Part shown: piece after piece, positions 33,960 through 44,270 of the stretch
Numbering within the stretch: position 1 is the first letter of the stretch
How the letters are laid out: the number at the start of each line of letters is the position of its first letter
From: Microbulbifer marinus
GTDB taxonomy: Bacteria > Pseudomonadota > Gammaproteobacteria > Pseudomonadales > Cellvibrionaceae
Reading direction: 5' to 3'
Assembly: GCF_900107725.1 (NCBI RefSeq)
Contig: NZ_FNQO01000001.1
Coordinates: forward strand, 1,604,458 to 1,668,457
DNA length: 64,000 nucleotides
Translations under genes and position numbers: made by a program
The notes under the pieces: model-generated
The model's database searches: none
Told to the model about the DNA's origin: nothing
Seen by the model: the letters and a program-made list of their open reading frames with translations, nothing else

Positions 33960-33980
33960 GTATGCAAGGGAGACGAGCTC

Positions 33981-35255
33981 TCAGCTTTCTTGTACGCGGT
34001 GTCCGCGAACACCGTAAAAAAGAATGTAGAGATAGCACAGGATCGGCAGTGCGAAGGCCAGCTGGATGCCAATCTGGTCTGCCAGTAGACCCTGAACTAC
34101 CGGCAACAGTGCACCACCCACGATTGCCAGGCACAGGATGCCTGAACCCTGACTGGTCAGGCCACCAAGGCGGGCCAGCGCCAGGCTGAAAATCGTCGGG
34201 AACATGACCGAGTTACACAGCCCCACGGACAGCACGGCCCACATGGCGACACTGCCTGATCCCATGATAGTCAGGGCCAGCAGAGCGCAGGCGCCCAGCG
34301 AACAGGCCGCCAACACCTTGCCGGCGGGTAGATACTGCATCACTACAGCACCAATAAAGCGACCAACCATTGCACCGCCCCAGTACAGGGATACATAGAA
34401 AGCCGCCTGCTTTTCGCTAATACCGGCGATACTGTCCTGAGAGAGGAAGTTCACCAGGAAGCTGCCAATGGAAACCTCCGCACCAACATAGACAAAGATA
34501 GCAATCGCGCCCAGCAGCAGGTGAGTGTGCTGCAATGCATGGCCCTTCTGGCCCGCAGTGAGGTCAGAAGCAGAATCGAGATGACTGTCGATTGTCGGCA
34601 GCTTCAGCTTGGCAAAGACAACTGCGAGTACAGCCAGGGCTGAAGCCAGGATCAGGTAGGGCAACTCTACCGCCGAGGCGTGATCTGCAGCAGTCATCTG
34701 CTCACCGGCGACGCTCGCGACCGACAGAATCAGGAAAGCGCCGAAGAACGGCGCCACAGTGGTGCCCAGCGAGTTGAACGCCTGGGTCATGGTGAGCCGG
34801 CTGGCCGCAGTGCTCTCCGAACCCAACGCAGTGACGTAGGGGTTGGCTGACACCTGCAGCACGGTAATACCGGCCGCCAGCACGAACAACGCAAACAGGA
34901 AAACGGCATAGACCTGCATTCGTGCGGCGGGAATAAATAGCAAACAACCCACGACAGCAACCGTCAGCCCAACCACGATGCCGCGCTGGTAGCCAATTTT
35001 GCCGACCAACTTGCCCGCAGGCAGGGAAACCAGGAAGTAGGCACCAAAGAAGCAGAACTGCACCAACATGGCCTGGGCATAGTTCAGATCAAAAACCGCT
35101 TTCAGGTGTGGAATCAGGATGTCATTCAGGCAGGTGATAAAACCCCACATGAAGAACAGAGATGTCAGCGCCACCAGCGCAAACCGCTGGCCGGTCTGGT
35201 GTCCGGGGGTTGCGTCAATTGCTCCCGCCGGGATATTGGTTCCCATCGTCGCCAT
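33981..35255 (-). CDS. FHS-family sugar/H+ symporter 2
   Basis: A 424-residue, 12-span paralogue of the transporter at 30052, sharing [55 protein letters not shown] and [14 protein letters not shown]. The family moves glucose, galactose or fucose with protons. AGGA precedes the ATG at good distance. It lies downstream of the TonB-dependent receptor on the same strand, but two terminators separate them. Two similar carriers at one locus suggest different sugars or affinities (monosaccharide and perhaps disaccharide), which is inference. Confidence 0.88.
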   Translation of the reverse strand: MATMGTNIPAGAIDATPGHQTGQRFALVALTSLFFMWGFITCLNDILIPHLKAVFDLNYAQAMLVQFCFFGAYFLVSLPAGKLVGKIGYQRGIVVGLTVAVVGCLLFIPAARMQVYAVFLFALFVLAAGITVLQVSANPYVTALGSESTAASRLTMTQAFNSLGTTVAPFFGAFLILSVASVAGEQMTAADHASAVELPYLILASALAVLAVVFAKLKLPTIDSHLDSASDLTAGQKGHALQHTHLLLGAIAIFVYVGAEVSIGSFLVNFLSQDSIAGISEKQAAFYVSLYWGGAMVGRFIGAVVMQYLPAGKVLAACSLGACALLALTIMGSGSVAMWAVLSVGLCNSVMFPTIFSLALARLGGLTSQGSGILCLAIVGGALLPVVQGLLADQIGIQLAFALPILCYLYILFYGVRGHRVQES

Positions 35256-35537
35256 ATTCTAGTCCTAAAACATCATCGTTATTATCGGTGCCCTTGCCGG
35301 CTGAACCTCTCAGCCCAGCCCTTCAAACCCGAAGGGTCTCAGGCCGAAGTTTTAACACAGCCCCAGCAACACATCTGGGTATTTTCGATGAGGGGGATCA
35401 AATTGGGGGCAGCAGGGACACAGCCAACCAAACGGAAACTTATCAACCGAAAATTCACCCATTTACCTGCGTACCGAGTCTTGCAACTAGGCCAACAACC
35501 TAATCAACCGACCCACGCCCACACTGAGCTTGTATAT

Positions 35538-35608
35538 AAAAAAGGGCCAACCCTGGGGTCAGCCCTAAAACTCTCTGGCACCTTCGGGAAGCTGCTCCCG
35601 AAGGTGCC
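35538..35608 (-). terminator. Tandem terminators of the TonB-dependent receptor
   Basis: First hairpin: 13 perfect pairs (35577-35589 with 35596-35608), loop of six. Second: ten pairs with two G-T pairs (35544-35553 with 35556-35565) followed by six T on the minus strand (35538-35543). Confidence 0.85.
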
Positions 35609-35629
35609 TCGGGGACACCCCGTCAGAGG

Positions 35630-38302
35630 TTAGAAGTTGTAGTTAAATCTAACACCGTAGTTGGCCGGGACCGACATGGGCCCGCGAACCAGACCATCGC
35701 CACCGGCAGCCCAGTACGGAATGATTTCATCAGTAACGTTGTAACCAAACATTTCCGCCGAAATCTTATCGTCCGCAGTCACATAGCGCACGGACACATC
35801 AACGGTTGTGAAGGCATCTCGTTTATCGCTAAAGGCCTCCGGGGTGGAAGTCGGGAACTCATGCTTATCCACGTTCCAGTAGGTAAGGTAAGAGTCGTCT
35901 TCCCAGTGCACGTTAACAAACGGGATGATCCGATCCCCATTGCCCAGTTCGAACGTGTGGGTGTAGTTAACGGTGAAAGCAAAGTTCGGCGAGGCCGCCA
36001 GTTCATTGCCCTTCAGGTTGCGGTACAAGTCAGTGTTTTCATTGGAATATGCCAGCCCGTAGTCTGCAATTTCGAACAGCTCTTGGTTAGCAAAATTCCA
36101 GCGTGTCTCGAAGTCCGAAGTAATCTCCGTATCGAGCCAGGTGGCGTAACCGGCAAACACACCGTTTTCAAACGGTGCCCACTGGAACTCCAGCTCGACA
36201 CCCTGGATGCGCGCCTCTGCCGCATTCTTGGTGCGGTAGACGACTACGCCGTTGGTGATGATTTCACCAAAGGTATCCGATGCCGGGTTCATGTCCTCCG
36301 AGTAGACATCATAAACGGACTCCGGCGCGGCCAGCTGCATGTCCGTGTAGTCGGAGTAGAAATAGGTCGCCGCCAGGTTCAGGCTGCCATCAAAGTAGCT
36401 ACCCTTTGCACCCAGCTCATAGGTAGTCACGGACTCAGGGGCGTAGTTGCTATCATGCCTGATCTGGATTTCATTGCCATTTTCATCCAGCACGTACTCG
36501 CCAGTCTCCGGATCCTGCACGGTCTCGACCACCACGTCGCCAATACCGCCGGACTTGAAGCCGTCCGCCACATAGCCATACACCATGACGTCGTCGGTCA
36601 GGTCGTAATCCAGCCCCAGACGGAAGTTGGAGTCAGACCAGCTACCCTTGGTGTCATTGTTGGTTGCCACAGTATAAATGTCAGGGTTGGCAAAATGATC
36701 TGCCGAATACTGATTAAAATAATCGTCAGCATCCAGGCCATCAGCCCACACCCACGCAGGGTAACATCCTGGGAAACCGGCATCTGCTTCACCCAGGCTC
36801 CAGTCGCGGTTACAGGACAGGTTGTGACCACCAACGTCCTGCTTGGTGTCTTTGCTGTAGCGATAGCCAGCAGTCAGGAACAGCTTTTCGGTCAGCTCGT
36901 AGGTACCCTGCCCGAACACGGCCTCGGACTCGAGTGTGCGGTTGGGCTGATCCCAGAACACAGAATCATTCATGTGGGCGTTGAACAGCCCGTTCATGTC
37001 GTTGTTTTCTTCGAAGTAGAACGCGCCGGCAATCCACTGCAGCGGACCGTCACCGGTAGACTGAAGCTGCAATTCATGGGACTGAGAGGCATACTCTGTA
37101 TCGGTAAACCACAGTTCCATATCCCAGTCGGTCACACCGCCATCGATATCGACGAGGTTGGAGCGCTCCTGCACCGCGTAACCGGCGTTGTAGATGAAAG
37201 CCATTTCATCGCTGAAGTCCCAGCGGAATGAAGAGCGGAAGCTATCGATAGAAAGATCCAGTTCCCCTGGCGTGTTCACCGCAACGGTATACTGGTCAGC
37301 ACCGGGGCCATAAATATCTTCACAGCTGCCACCAGCAAGTTCCAGCTTGTCGCAATCGATGGTATTGATGGAGCCAGCACCCTGATCCTGATATTTCTCA
37401 AAGGTGGTCATCCAAGAAATATTCTCGGTCGGCTCCCACAGCGCGGAAACACGTACTGCGTACTGATTGATGTTGTTGTAGAAGTCCTCTTTGTCAGCCT
37501 TCACCAACTCTTTCTTGTCAGTCCACCAGTTGCGGTCCTGAATCCGGGTTTGTGCATCCCCCTCAAGATCGGCGGCGTTCTGCGCATAGCCCGGCAGTCG
37601 ACGACGGTCCCACTGGTTAGGGTCATAGTAGCCGTCTAGGTATGAGTCGCGGGTTTGCTGCATGAAGGACGCACGCAGGGCGAAGGTGTCAGACACGGGG
37701 AGGTTCAAGACGCCCTTCACAACCCGGTTGTTCCAGGAGCCAAGCTCAACGCCGACATTACCTTCGAAGTTTTCCATGTCCGGACGCTTGGAGATAACGT
37801 TCACCACACCTACGGTGGAGTTACGTCCGAACAGCGTTCCCTGAGGGCCACGCAGAGCCTCTACTCGCTCCACATCGAACATCAGCGCCATAGCACCCTG
37901 GGGGCGAGGAGAGTAAATACCATCCATGTGCAGGCCTACAGAAGGGTCGCCCAGCTCACTGGTATTGGTTGAGCGCACACCGCGCATGGCAATTACCGGC
38001 GAGGCTTGGTCCTGGTCATAACCAATATCCAGGTTCGGCACCAAGCCGGCCAAGTCTTTCACATTGGTTGCACCGGTGCGCTCCAACTGATCCTGGGAGA
38101 ATGCGGTGATCGAAACCGGTGTATCCATCAAGCTTGTTTCGCGCTTGGTGGCAGTTACAACAATCTCTTCCATTGATTCAGCTTTGGACTTTGAGGGAGT
38201 CCCAGCTTCTTGAGCCATCGACATTTGCGGCAATACTGCAGCACCCAGTGCGACAGATATAGTCAGCGCCAACCGATCCTTGCGGAATGTTTTGTTCTTC
38301 AT
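35630..38302 (-). CDS. TonB-dependent outer-membrane receptor
   Basis: An 890-residue TonB-dependent receptor. A signal peptide (about 1-30, ending near MSMAQE) is followed by a TonB box-like MEEIVVTATKRE, the plug domain (PVSITAFSQDQLERTGATNV, RGVRSTNTSELGDPSVG, VEALRGPQGTLFGRN) and a 22-strand barrel that ends YGVRFNYNF. The plug type is common in marine gammaproteobacteria for glycans and other large solutes. The ATG at 38302 has GGGGAAG upstream. Its place beside two sugar carriers and the LytS/LytTR pair suggests uptake of beta-gluco-oligosaccharides. No SusD partner is present, as is usual in this group. Confidence 0.9.
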   Translation of the reverse strand: MKNKTFRKDRLALTISVALGAAVLPQMSMAQEAGTPSKSKAESMEEIVVTATKRETSLMDTPVSITAFSQDQLERTGATNVKDLAGLVPNLDIGYDQDQASPVIAMRGVRSTNTSELGDPSVGLHMDGIYSPRPQGAMALMFDVERVEALRGPQGTLFGRNSTVGVVNVISKRPDMENFEGNVGVELGSWNNRVVKGVLNLPVSDTFALRASFMQQTRDSYLDGYYDPNQWDRRRLPGYAQNAADLEGDAQTRIQDRNWWTDKKELVKADKEDFYNNINQYAVRVSALWEPTENISWMTTFEKYQDQGAGSINTIDCDKLELAGGSCEDIYGPGADQYTVAVNTPGELDLSIDSFRSSFRWDFSDEMAFIYNAGYAVQERSNLVDIDGGVTDWDMELWFTDTEYASQSHELQLQSTGDGPLQWIAGAFYFEENNDMNGLFNAHMNDSVFWDQPNRTLESEAVFGQGTYELTEKLFLTAGYRYSKDTKQDVGGHNLSCNRDWSLGEADAGFPGCYPAWVWADGLDADDYFNQYSADHFANPDIYTVATNNDTKGSWSDSNFRLGLDYDLTDDVMVYGYVADGFKSGGIGDVVVETVQDPETGEYVLDENGNEIQIRHDSNYAPESVTTYELGAKGSYFDGSLNLAATYFYSDYTDMQLAAPESVYDVYSEDMNPASDTFGEIITNGVVVYRTKNAAEARIQGVELEFQWAPFENGVFAGYATWLDTEITSDFETRWNFANQELFEIADYGLAYSNENTDLYRNLKGNELAASPNFAFTVNYTHTFELGNGDRIIPFVNVHWEDDSYLTYWNVDKHEFPTSTPEAFSDKRDAFTTVDVSVRYVTADDKISAEMFGYNVTDEIIPYWAAGGDGLVRGPMSVPANYGVRFNYNF

Positions 38303-38611
38303 CAACACTTCCCCGAGTCTTTAAGATTATTGTGTCGTGTTTGTGGTTCTCTCTTAGGCGCGAAGCTCGGTTGTTTATTCGGGCAAGTAACCACCCCACC
38401 CACTGCAGCCCGGTCTTGATACCCCCTACCCGGCCAACCGCCGCCGCACCAACAAGGTGCACCTCAGCGACCCTTCGCACTGTTATGGCATATTGCCGGC
38501 TTGACCGGCTACTGCAATTGGGGGGGCGAGCAAACAGGATATGGCGGATTAAAAGTGCGGCGACAGGGATTTCAGGTCTTCAGGATCCAAATGATTTCTG
38601 CCGCTTGAAAG
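38303..38611. other. Upstream region of the TonB-dependent receptor
   Basis: No supported gene. It must hold the receptor promoter, since a terminator for lipA lies at its right end. No convincing operator or consensus promoter was seen. Confidence 0.4.
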
Positions 38612-38640
38612 CAAAAAAGGCCTGCAACATTGCAGGCCTT
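38612..38640 (-). terminator. Terminator after lipA
   Basis: Eleven perfect pairs (AAAGGCCTGCA at 38615-38625 with 38630-38640), loop of four, then a T run on the minus strand (38612-38617). It lies 52 bases past the lipA stop. Confidence 0.9.
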
Positions 38641-38691
38641 TGCGTCGAGATTCCCTGGCTCTCTGGTTCCCCTAATGCTCCGGGACCATGC

Positions 38692-39690
38692 TTAACTGAC
38701 TTTCTCTCCATGCGCCTGCTTGTCGGCGTGGTAGGAGGAACGCACCAGCGGGCCGCAGGCGGCGTGCTTGAAGCCGATCTGTTCGGCGTAGCGGCGGTAC
38801 TCCTCGAACTCGTCGGGATGCACATAGCGCTGCACCGGCAGGTGCTGCTTGCTCGGCTGCAGGTACTGGCCGATGGTGAGCATATCGATATCGTGCGCAC
38901 GCATATCATCCATGACCTGGAAGATCTCTTCCTTCTCCTCGCCGAGGCCCACCATCAGACCCGACTTGGTCAGCACGTCCGGGCGGCGCTTCTTGTATTC
39001 CTGCAACAGCTTCAGCGACCACTTGTAGTTGGCGCCGGGGCGCGACTCGCGGTACAGGCGCGGCACCGTTTCCAGGTTGTGATTGAACACGTCCGGAGCC
39101 TCGGCCTCGAGGATATCGAGTGCCACGTCCATGCGACCGCGGAAGTCCGGAGTCAGGATTTCCACCTGCAGGTTGGGCGACAATTCGCGCGACTGCCTGA
39201 TACAGTCGGCAAAATGCTGGGCGCCGCCATCGCGCAGATCGTCACGATCCACCGAGGTGATGACCACGTAGCGCAGGCCCATCGCGGCGATGGCTTCGGC
39301 CAGGTGCTGCGGCTCTTGCGGATCAAGCGGGTTCGGCTTGCCGTGGCCCACGTCGCAGAACGGACAGCGGCGGGTGCAGATCTCGCCCATGATCATGAAA
39401 GTGGCGGTACCGCCGCTGAAGCACTCACCCAGGTTCGGGCAGCTGGCCTCTTCACACACGGTGGCCAGTTTCTGCGAACGCAGGATGCTCTTGATGCGGT
39501 CCACCTCCTTGGAGGCGGGCACCTTTACGCGGATCCAGTCCGGCTTGCGCAGTACCGTGTCACTGGCGATCACCTTGACCGGGATGCGCTCGACCTTTTC
39601 GCCATCGCGCAGTTTCTCGCCCTGCTGCAGGCGGCGGGTGCGTTTTACCGGTACCAGGTCCGGCTTGTCCGGTGTGGAATTGTCAGCCAT
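38692..39690 (-). CDS. lipA: Lipoyl synthase
   Basis: A 332-residue radical-SAM enzyme that inserts two sulfurs into protein-bound octanoate to form lipoate. Both iron-sulfur clusters are visible: the auxiliary set [12 protein letters not shown] and the radical-SAM set [10 protein letters not shown], with [11 protein letters not shown] and GLMVGLGE further on. The ATG at 39690 has AGGA upstream and gives [12 protein letters not shown]; a longer frame upstream overlaps lipB and is rejected. The start overlaps the end of lipB by eight bases, so synthesis is coupled with octanoyl transfer. It is last of the ybeD-lipB-lipA operon and ends in a strong terminator. Confidence 0.97.
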   Translation of the reverse strand: MADNSTPDKPDLVPVKRTRRLQQGEKLRDGEKVERIPVKVIASDTVLRKPDWIRVKVPASKEVDRIKSILRSQKLATVCEEASCPNLGECFSGGTATFMIMGEICTRRCPFCDVGHGKPNPLDPQEPQHLAEAIAAMGLRYVVITSVDRDDLRDGGAQHFADCIRQSRELSPNLQVEILTPDFRGRMDVALDILEAEAPDVFNHNLETVPRLYRESRPGANYKWSLKLLQEYKKRRPDVLTKSGLMVGLGEEKEEIFQVMDDMRAHDIDMLTIGQYLQPSKQHLPVQRYVHPDEFEEYRRYAEQIGFKHAACGPLVRSSYHADKQAHGEKVS

Positions 39691-40399
39691 TCGTCGTTTC
39701 CTGCTCTTCTTTCCCCTGCTCGGGGGCGCGCAAGCGCGCAAATTCATTTTCATCCAGCGGCTGCCAGTTCGCATCGGCCAGCCCGAGTGTACGCAGCAAT
39801 TCGCGCACGAAGATTTCGGCTACCTGGTTCCAGTCCGGAGCCGGCTGCACCAGCTCGGCCATCTGCACCATCTGCATGCCCGCGTAGCCGCAGGGATTGA
39901 TGCGCAGGAAAGGCGCCAGATCCATATCGATGTTGATGGCGATGCCGTGAAAGCTGCAGCCGCGGCGCACCCGCAGGCCGATAGAGGCGATCTTGTTACC
40001 GGCCCGTGGGCCGTCGGTCAGGTAGACCCCCGGGGCATCGGCGCGCGGCGCGGCAACGATGCCGAACTCCTGCAGCATGGCCACGGTGGCACTCTCCAGC
40101 GCCGTCACCAGGTCGCGCACGCCCACTTTTGCCCGGCGCAGGTCCAGCAGCGGATAGACCACCAGCTGCCCGGGACCGTGGTAGGTGACCTGCCCGCCGC
40201 GATCGACCTGTACCACCGGTATATCGCCGGTGTTCAACAGGTGTTCCGCCTTGCCGGCCTGCCCCTGGGTAAATACCGGCTCGTGCTCCACGCACCAGAT
40301 CTCGTCGGCGCTGTGTTCGTCGCGGATATCGGTATAGCGGGACATCGCCTGCCATACGGACTCGTAGTCGCGGCGCCCCAGATTTCTAACCAGGGTCAT
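39683..40399 (-). CDS. lipB: Octanoyl-ACP:protein octanoyltransferase
   Basis: A 238-residue transferase that moves octanoate from acyl carrier protein to lipoyl domains. The family motifs are [24 protein letters not shown] with the catalytic Lys, FHGIAINID and INPCGYAGM with the catalytic Cys. The ATG at 40399 overlaps the ybeD stop by one base (TGATG); a GTG one codon earlier is also possible. The C-terminus carries a 25-residue charged tail (ending [11 protein letters not shown]) beyond the usual E. coli length. It overlaps lipA downstream. Confidence 0.96.
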   Translation of the reverse strand: MTLVRNLGRRDYESVWQAMSRYTDIRDEHSADEIWCVEHEPVFTQGQAGKAEHLLNTGDIPVVQVDRGGQVTYHGPGQLVVYPLLDLRRAKVGVRDLVTALESATVAMLQEFGIVAAPRADAPGVYLTDGPRAGNKIASIGLRVRRGCSFHGIAINIDMDLAPFLRINPCGYAGMQMVQMAELVQPAPDWNQVAEIFVRELLRTLGLADANWQPLDENEFARLRAPEQGKEEQETTNG

Positions 40400-40680
40400 C
40401 ACAAAACCATATGCACCGACGGGTGCTCTTTGAGTTCCTCGAACAGCGCCTTCAGCTGCTCTTCGCCGGTGGCGACGATATAGAAAGTCATCGAGGTGAA
40501 GTTGCCGCTCTTGCTGTCGCGCAGGGTAATACGCTCTTCGTCGAGACCCGGCGCGTGGCGGCGCATGACCTCGAGGACGAATTCATGTACCCCGTCGTCC
40601 GCATCGCGGACAACCTTGACCATATAGTCTTCGCAGGGAAACTCGATTTTCGGGGGTTGCTGATTGGGATCTTGGCTCAT
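40399..40680 (-). CDS. ybeD: UPF0250/DUF493 protein YbeD
   Basis: A 93-residue protein with the ACT-like DUF493 fold: [24 protein letters not shown] and [21 protein letters not shown]. It is almost always located between dacA and lipB, as here. Its biochemical role is not settled, though lipoate metabolism is suspected from context. The ATG is preceded by GGAGAG. It opens the ybeD-lipB-lipA operon, with its own 5' gap of about 186 bases that contains the dacA hairpin. Confidence 0.92.
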   Translation of the reverse strand: MSQDPNQQPPKIEFPCEDYMVKVVRDADDGVHEFVLEVMRRHAPGLDEERITLRDSKSGNFTSMTFYIVATGEEQLKALFEELKEHPSVHMVL

Positions 40681-40825
40681 ACCACTCTCCAGGGGCGCGC
40701 AGACAGAAATAGAACAAACCTTGGGCGCGACCGGCCGGCGATTATACAGCGGTGAGTGAATAGTGGACAGGGAGGCCGGGGGAATGTGGACAGGAATCGC
40801 GGCGCGCTGGCCAGCAAGTTGGAAC

Positions 40826-40857
40826 CGAGGCCGGCGGAGCCACTGCTCCGCCGGCCT
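40826..40857 (-). terminator. Strong hairpin after dacA
   Basis: Fourteen perfect pairs (40826-40839 with 40844-40857), loop CACT, very GC-rich, starting nine bases after the dacA stop. No T run follows, so it could be a terminator or an mRNA-stabilising stem. Confidence 0.6.
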
Positions 40858-40866
40858 CAGGGGGCT

Positions 40867-42027
40867 TTAACTGAAGAAGCCCATCACAAAGCGCTTGAGG
40901 GCATCCCAGAGGCGCTTGAAGAAACCGGCCTGCTCGACATCCTCGGCGGCAACGGCCTTGACGTCCGCGACGGTTTCACCATCCAGGGTCACCACTACCT
41001 TGCCGACCGGCTGGCCCTTCTCCAGCGGCGCTTCCAGTTCGCCGTCGATGATCAGGTCGGCCTTGATGCTCTCTTCGCCGCCACGGGGGATGGTGACGAA
41101 TACGTCCTTCTCCACGGCAATACCCACCTCCGGCTTCTTGCCACCCCAGATACGCTCGGTCTGCAGCACGTCATCTTTGCCATAGACCTTGTGGGTCTGG
41201 TAGTAGCGGAAACCGTAGGCCAGCAGTTTCTGCGTCTCACCCGCGCGCTTCTCGTCGCTGTCGGTACCGACAACCACCGCGATCAGGCGCATGCCGCGCT
41301 TCACTGCAGAGGCCACCAGGCAGTAACCGGCCTCTTCGGTGTGGCCGGTCTTGATACCGTCCACCGCCGGGTCGCGCCACAGCAGGCGGTTGCGGTTGGG
41401 CTGGTTGATACCGGCCCAGCTGAAATACTTCTCCGAATAGATATCGTAGTGCTGCGGGTGGTCATTAATCAGCGCGCGCGCCAGAATGCCCAGGTCGCGG
41501 GCGGTGGTCAGGTGGCCGTCTGCCGGCCAGCCGGTGGCGTTGACGAAATGGGTGTCGTGCATGCCCAGCAGTTCCGCCTGCTGATTCATCACTTCGGCGA
41601 ACACCTCTTCGCTGCCGGAAACATGCTCGGCGAGGGCGATACTGGCATCGTTGCCGGACTGGATAATGACGCCGCGCAGCAGGTCGATCACCGGCACCCG
41701 GTCACCGACCTTGACGAACATCTTCGAGCCGCCCTTGCGCCAGGCCTTCTCGGAGATACGCACCTTATCCTGCTCTTTGATACTGCCCTTCTCGATCTCC
41801 TCGGACACGATATAGGCGGTCATCATCTTGGTCAGGCTGGCCGGCGGAATTTTTTTGTCCGCATCTTGCTCGACCAGAACCTGACCGGTATGCGCGTCCA
41901 GCAGCAGGTAGGCAGTGGCCGCGAGCTGCGGCGGAGCGGGAATCAGCGACTGGGCCTGGGCCAGGGCGGCGCAGAGCATCAGGAAAGAGCAGGCAATTAA
42001 GCGTTTGATCATGGGTGAGTGTCTCAT
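40867..42027 (-). CDS. dacA: D-alanyl-D-alanine carboxypeptidase (PBP5/6)
   Basis: A 386-residue periplasmic DD-carboxypeptidase that trims the terminal D-Ala of peptidoglycan stem peptides. Catalytic motifs: Ser64-x-x-Lys67 in PPASLTKMM, SGN in IQSGNDASI and KTG in IKTGHTEEAGYC. The N-terminus is a signal peptide (about residues 7-26) and the C-terminus ends in an amphipathic membrane anchor (FFKRLWDALKRFVMGFFS), as in PBP5. The ATG at 42027 has GAGGA nearby; one at 42012 would also work. It stands between rlpA and ybeD, the order seen across gammaproteobacteria. Confidence 0.96.
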   Translation of the reverse strand: MRHSPMIKRLIACSFLMLCAALAQAQSLIPAPPQLAATAYLLLDAHTGQVLVEQDADKKIPPASLTKMMTAYIVSEEIEKGSIKEQDKVRISEKAWRKGGSKMFVKVGDRVPVIDLLRGVIIQSGNDASIALAEHVSGSEEVFAEVMNQQAELLGMHDTHFVNATGWPADGHLTTARDLGILARALINDHPQHYDIYSEKYFSWAGINQPNRNRLLWRDPAVDGIKTGHTEEAGYCLVASAVKRGMRLIAVVVGTDSDEKRAGETQKLLAYGFRYYQTHKVYGKDDVLQTERIWGGKKPEVGIAVEKDVFVTIPRGGEESIKADLIIDGELEAPLEKGQPVGKVVVTLDGETVADVKAVAAEDVEQAGFFKRLWDALKRFVMGFFS

Positions 42028-42186
42028 TATTCCTCGTGTTCGTTGATTTCGGGCCATCGCGAGCCCTCGCCATGCCAGCGGCCATTGGGCCGTGCGGCAA
42101 GCCAGGCCTGCTGTATTGTTATTTGCGTCTTCCATGCCTCTCTCCCGGAGGACAGTTCCAGGTTTTACTAAACGGCTCGAGGCCGT

Positions 42187-43050
42187 TTAATCGTATACGA
42201 CTTGCGGTTGTCCCAGGCGGTTCTGCTCTACGGTTTCGCGCGCCGCCACCAGGGCGCGCTGCTGCGCCAGAGGCCCGATACGCACACGGTACAGCGTTTT
42301 ACCACCGCGCTCGACAGGACTGACGGATACAGGATAGTCGACCACAGCGGACACCTGTGCGCGCACACTGTTGGCCTGGTTGGCGCTGCTGTAAGCGCCC
42401 ACCTGCAGGTAGGTATTGCCGGGTAACTTGAAGCTGGCATCCTGGGCCAGGCTCTCGCGGGCGGAGACATCTTTTTCCACGGCGAGAGTCTCGCCTGCCG
42501 TCGGCAGCGAATCCGGGTCCAGCGCCTGCACTTCCACCCTTGCTACACCCTTGTTCACGTAGCCCAGTTTCTGCGCTGCGGTATAGCTCAAATCGATAAT
42601 GCGACCCGGCACAAAGGGACCGCGATCGTTGACCCGCACTATCACGCTGCGGCCATTTTCCAGATTGGTGACTTTGGCGTAGCTGGGCAACGGCAATGTC
42701 TTGTGCGCCGCCGACATGGCGTACATATTGTAGACCTCGCCATTGGCCGTGCGGCGACCGTGAAACTTGGTGCCATACCAGGACGCGTGCCCCCGCTCCT
42801 TGTAGCCCTTGACGTCACCACGCACCCGATAGGTGACGCCATTTACTTTATAGGGGGATTTATTGCCGGCTTTGCCGATCGGTTCGCGCACGGGTGTCGG
42901 CTCGGGTGTGGCCAACATATCCACCGGGACCGCTGGGCCGCTGTCCTTGACGGAGTCGAAGTCGGGTTTAGGTTTGGTCGGTTGGCCGCTACAGGCCGCC
43001 AGTAGCAGAGCGGTCAATGCCACTCCCAGTCGCGCATTGCACTGAAACAT
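42187..43050 (-). CDS. rlpA: Septal-ring lytic transglycosylase RlpA
   Basis: A 287-residue outer-membrane lipoprotein (lipobox LLLAAC, Cys20). The double-psi beta-barrel (about 85-175) contains GHASWYGTKFHGRRTANGE, AHKTLPLP and VIVRVNDRGPF with the catalytic-type Asp; a SPOR domain (about 210-287, NTYLQVGAYSSANQANSV) targets it to denuded septal glycan. In Pseudomonas, RlpA cleaves such glycans at division. It lies between mltB and dacA in the conserved elongation/division block. Confidence 0.95.
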   Translation of the reverse strand: MFQCNARLGVALTALLLAACSGQPTKPKPDFDSVKDSGPAVPVDMLATPEPTPVREPIGKAGNKSPYKVNGVTYRVRGDVKGYKERGHASWYGTKFHGRRTANGEVYNMYAMSAAHKTLPLPSYAKVTNLENGRSVIVRVNDRGPFVPGRIIDLSYTAAQKLGYVNKGVARVEVQALDPDSLPTAGETLAVEKDVSARESLAQDASFKLPGNTYLQVGAYSSANQANSVRAQVSAVVDYPVSVSPVERGGKTLYRVRIGPLAQQRALVAARETVEQNRLGQPQVVYD

Positions 43051-43148
43051 ATTCCCCCCGGCGTGCGGCTAAAAATGCCGCCCCCAAGCCGTTGTTATTG
43101 GTAACTGCTTGTTTGAATCGAATTCGTTGGATTATCGATAGCAAATTA

Positions 43149-43170
43149 GGTTCCACAAGTCTGTGGAACC
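43149..43170 (-). terminator. Hairpin after mltB
   Basis: GGTTCCACA, loop AGTC, TGTGGAACC: nine perfect pairs, 38 bases past the mltB stop; only a weak T-rich stretch follows on the minus strand. Confidence 0.55.
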
Positions 43171-43208
43171 CTGCTGTTTTTCTGTTCTATCTACCGGTCA
43201 GGCGCAAC

Positions 43209-44219
43209 TCAGGATCGGCCCCCGCGCGCCTTCACGATCTCCTGCGCCAGGTCGTACGCCGCCATAGCGTATAGACGGCTGCGGTTATAGCGGGTGATCG
43301 TGGAAAAGTTGTTGAGTCCAATCCAGTACTGCTTGCCCTGCTCTGTTTCCAGGGAAAACACGTTGGCCCGCATATCCGGCTCAACTTGCGCGGTGGTTGG
43401 AAAACCCTTTTCCGCCAGCTGGCCGACAGTCCAGTTCGTATCCAGTGAATCGTTGACAATGGTCATGTCGGCATTGGGACGCGCGTTGGCGAGTACCGTT
43501 ACCGGCTGGCCGGGCTTCCAGCCGTGCTGGACGAAATAGTTGGCGACACTGCCGATCGCGTCTTCCGTGTCAGTCCAGATATCTGCATTGCCGTCGCCGT
43601 TGAAATCTACCGCGTAAGCGCGATAGCTGGACGGCATAAACTGCCCGAATCCCATCGCACCGGCATAGGAGCCTTTCAATGCAGTCGGATCGAGTCCCTG
43701 GTCGCGGGTCAGCAGCAGGAAGTTTTCCAGCTCCTTGGTAAAAAACGCCGAGCGGCGCGGATAGTTAAACGCCAGTGTCGCGAGCGCATCGAGAACCCGG
43801 TAGCCACCCATGTTGCCGCCGTAGCGGGTTTCAATACCGATGATGGCGACGATCATCTCTGCCGGAACACCGTATTTTTTCTCGGCTTCCGCCAGCGTCT
43901 TGGCGTTCTTGTCCCAGAAGTCGACGCCGCCGGCGATGCTCTGCGGAGTCAGGAAGATCTTGCGGTATTCATACCAGGGCTTGGCCTTTTCCGCCGGACG
44001 CTTGATCGCCTTGAGAATAGAATCCTTGCGCTTGGCCTCGCGCATCAGCTCGTTGAGCTCTTCGCGGTCGAAGTCGTATTTTTCCACCATGTAATTGACG
44101 AACGCCCTGGCATTGGGGTTATCGCCATGGCCGGGCTCCTGGGCGCAGGCAGTGAGCATCAGTCCCATCCCTGCCAGTAATCCTGTGGTCCACTTCAAAA
44201 CAACCGCTCCTATTCTCAT
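43209..44219 (-). CDS. mltB: Membrane-bound lytic murein transglycosylase B
   Basis: A 336-residue lipoprotein (lipobox LTAC, Cys25) that cleaves peptidoglycan glycan strands to 1,6-anhydro ends. The catalytic Glu130 lies in IIGIETRYGG, followed by YAGAMGFGQFMPSSYRAYAV. DFNGDGNADIW is the EF-hand-like metal site known in E. coli Slt35/MltB. The signal-like N-terminus is residues 1-24. It comes after rodA in the elongation cluster, 51 bases downstream, and is probably co-transcribed with it. Confidence 0.95.
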   Translation of the reverse strand: MRIGAVVLKWTTGLLAGMGLMLTACAQEPGHGDNPNARAFVNYMVEKYDFDREELNELMREAKRKDSILKAIKRPAEKAKPWYEYRKIFLTPQSIAGGVDFWDKNAKTLAEAEKKYGVPAEMIVAIIGIETRYGGNMGGYRVLDALATLAFNYPRRSAFFTKELENFLLLTRDQGLDPTALKGSYAGAMGFGQFMPSSYRAYAVDFNGDGNADIWTDTEDAIGSVANYFVQHGWKPGQPVTVLANARPNADMTIVNDSLDTNWTVGQLAEKGFPTTAQVEPDMRANVFSLETEQGKQYWIGLNNFSTITRYNRSRLYAMAAYDLAQEIVKARGGRS

Positions 44220-44270
44220 AGTGCTTCTCTACATCCAAATTTTATTGTTTGGCGGGCATCCGGTTACTTA

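Noticed and set aside
40826-40857. Dispersed REP element near dacA
   Set aside because: Only one copy seen, directly after the dacA stop, so a terminator or mRNA-end hairpin explains it.
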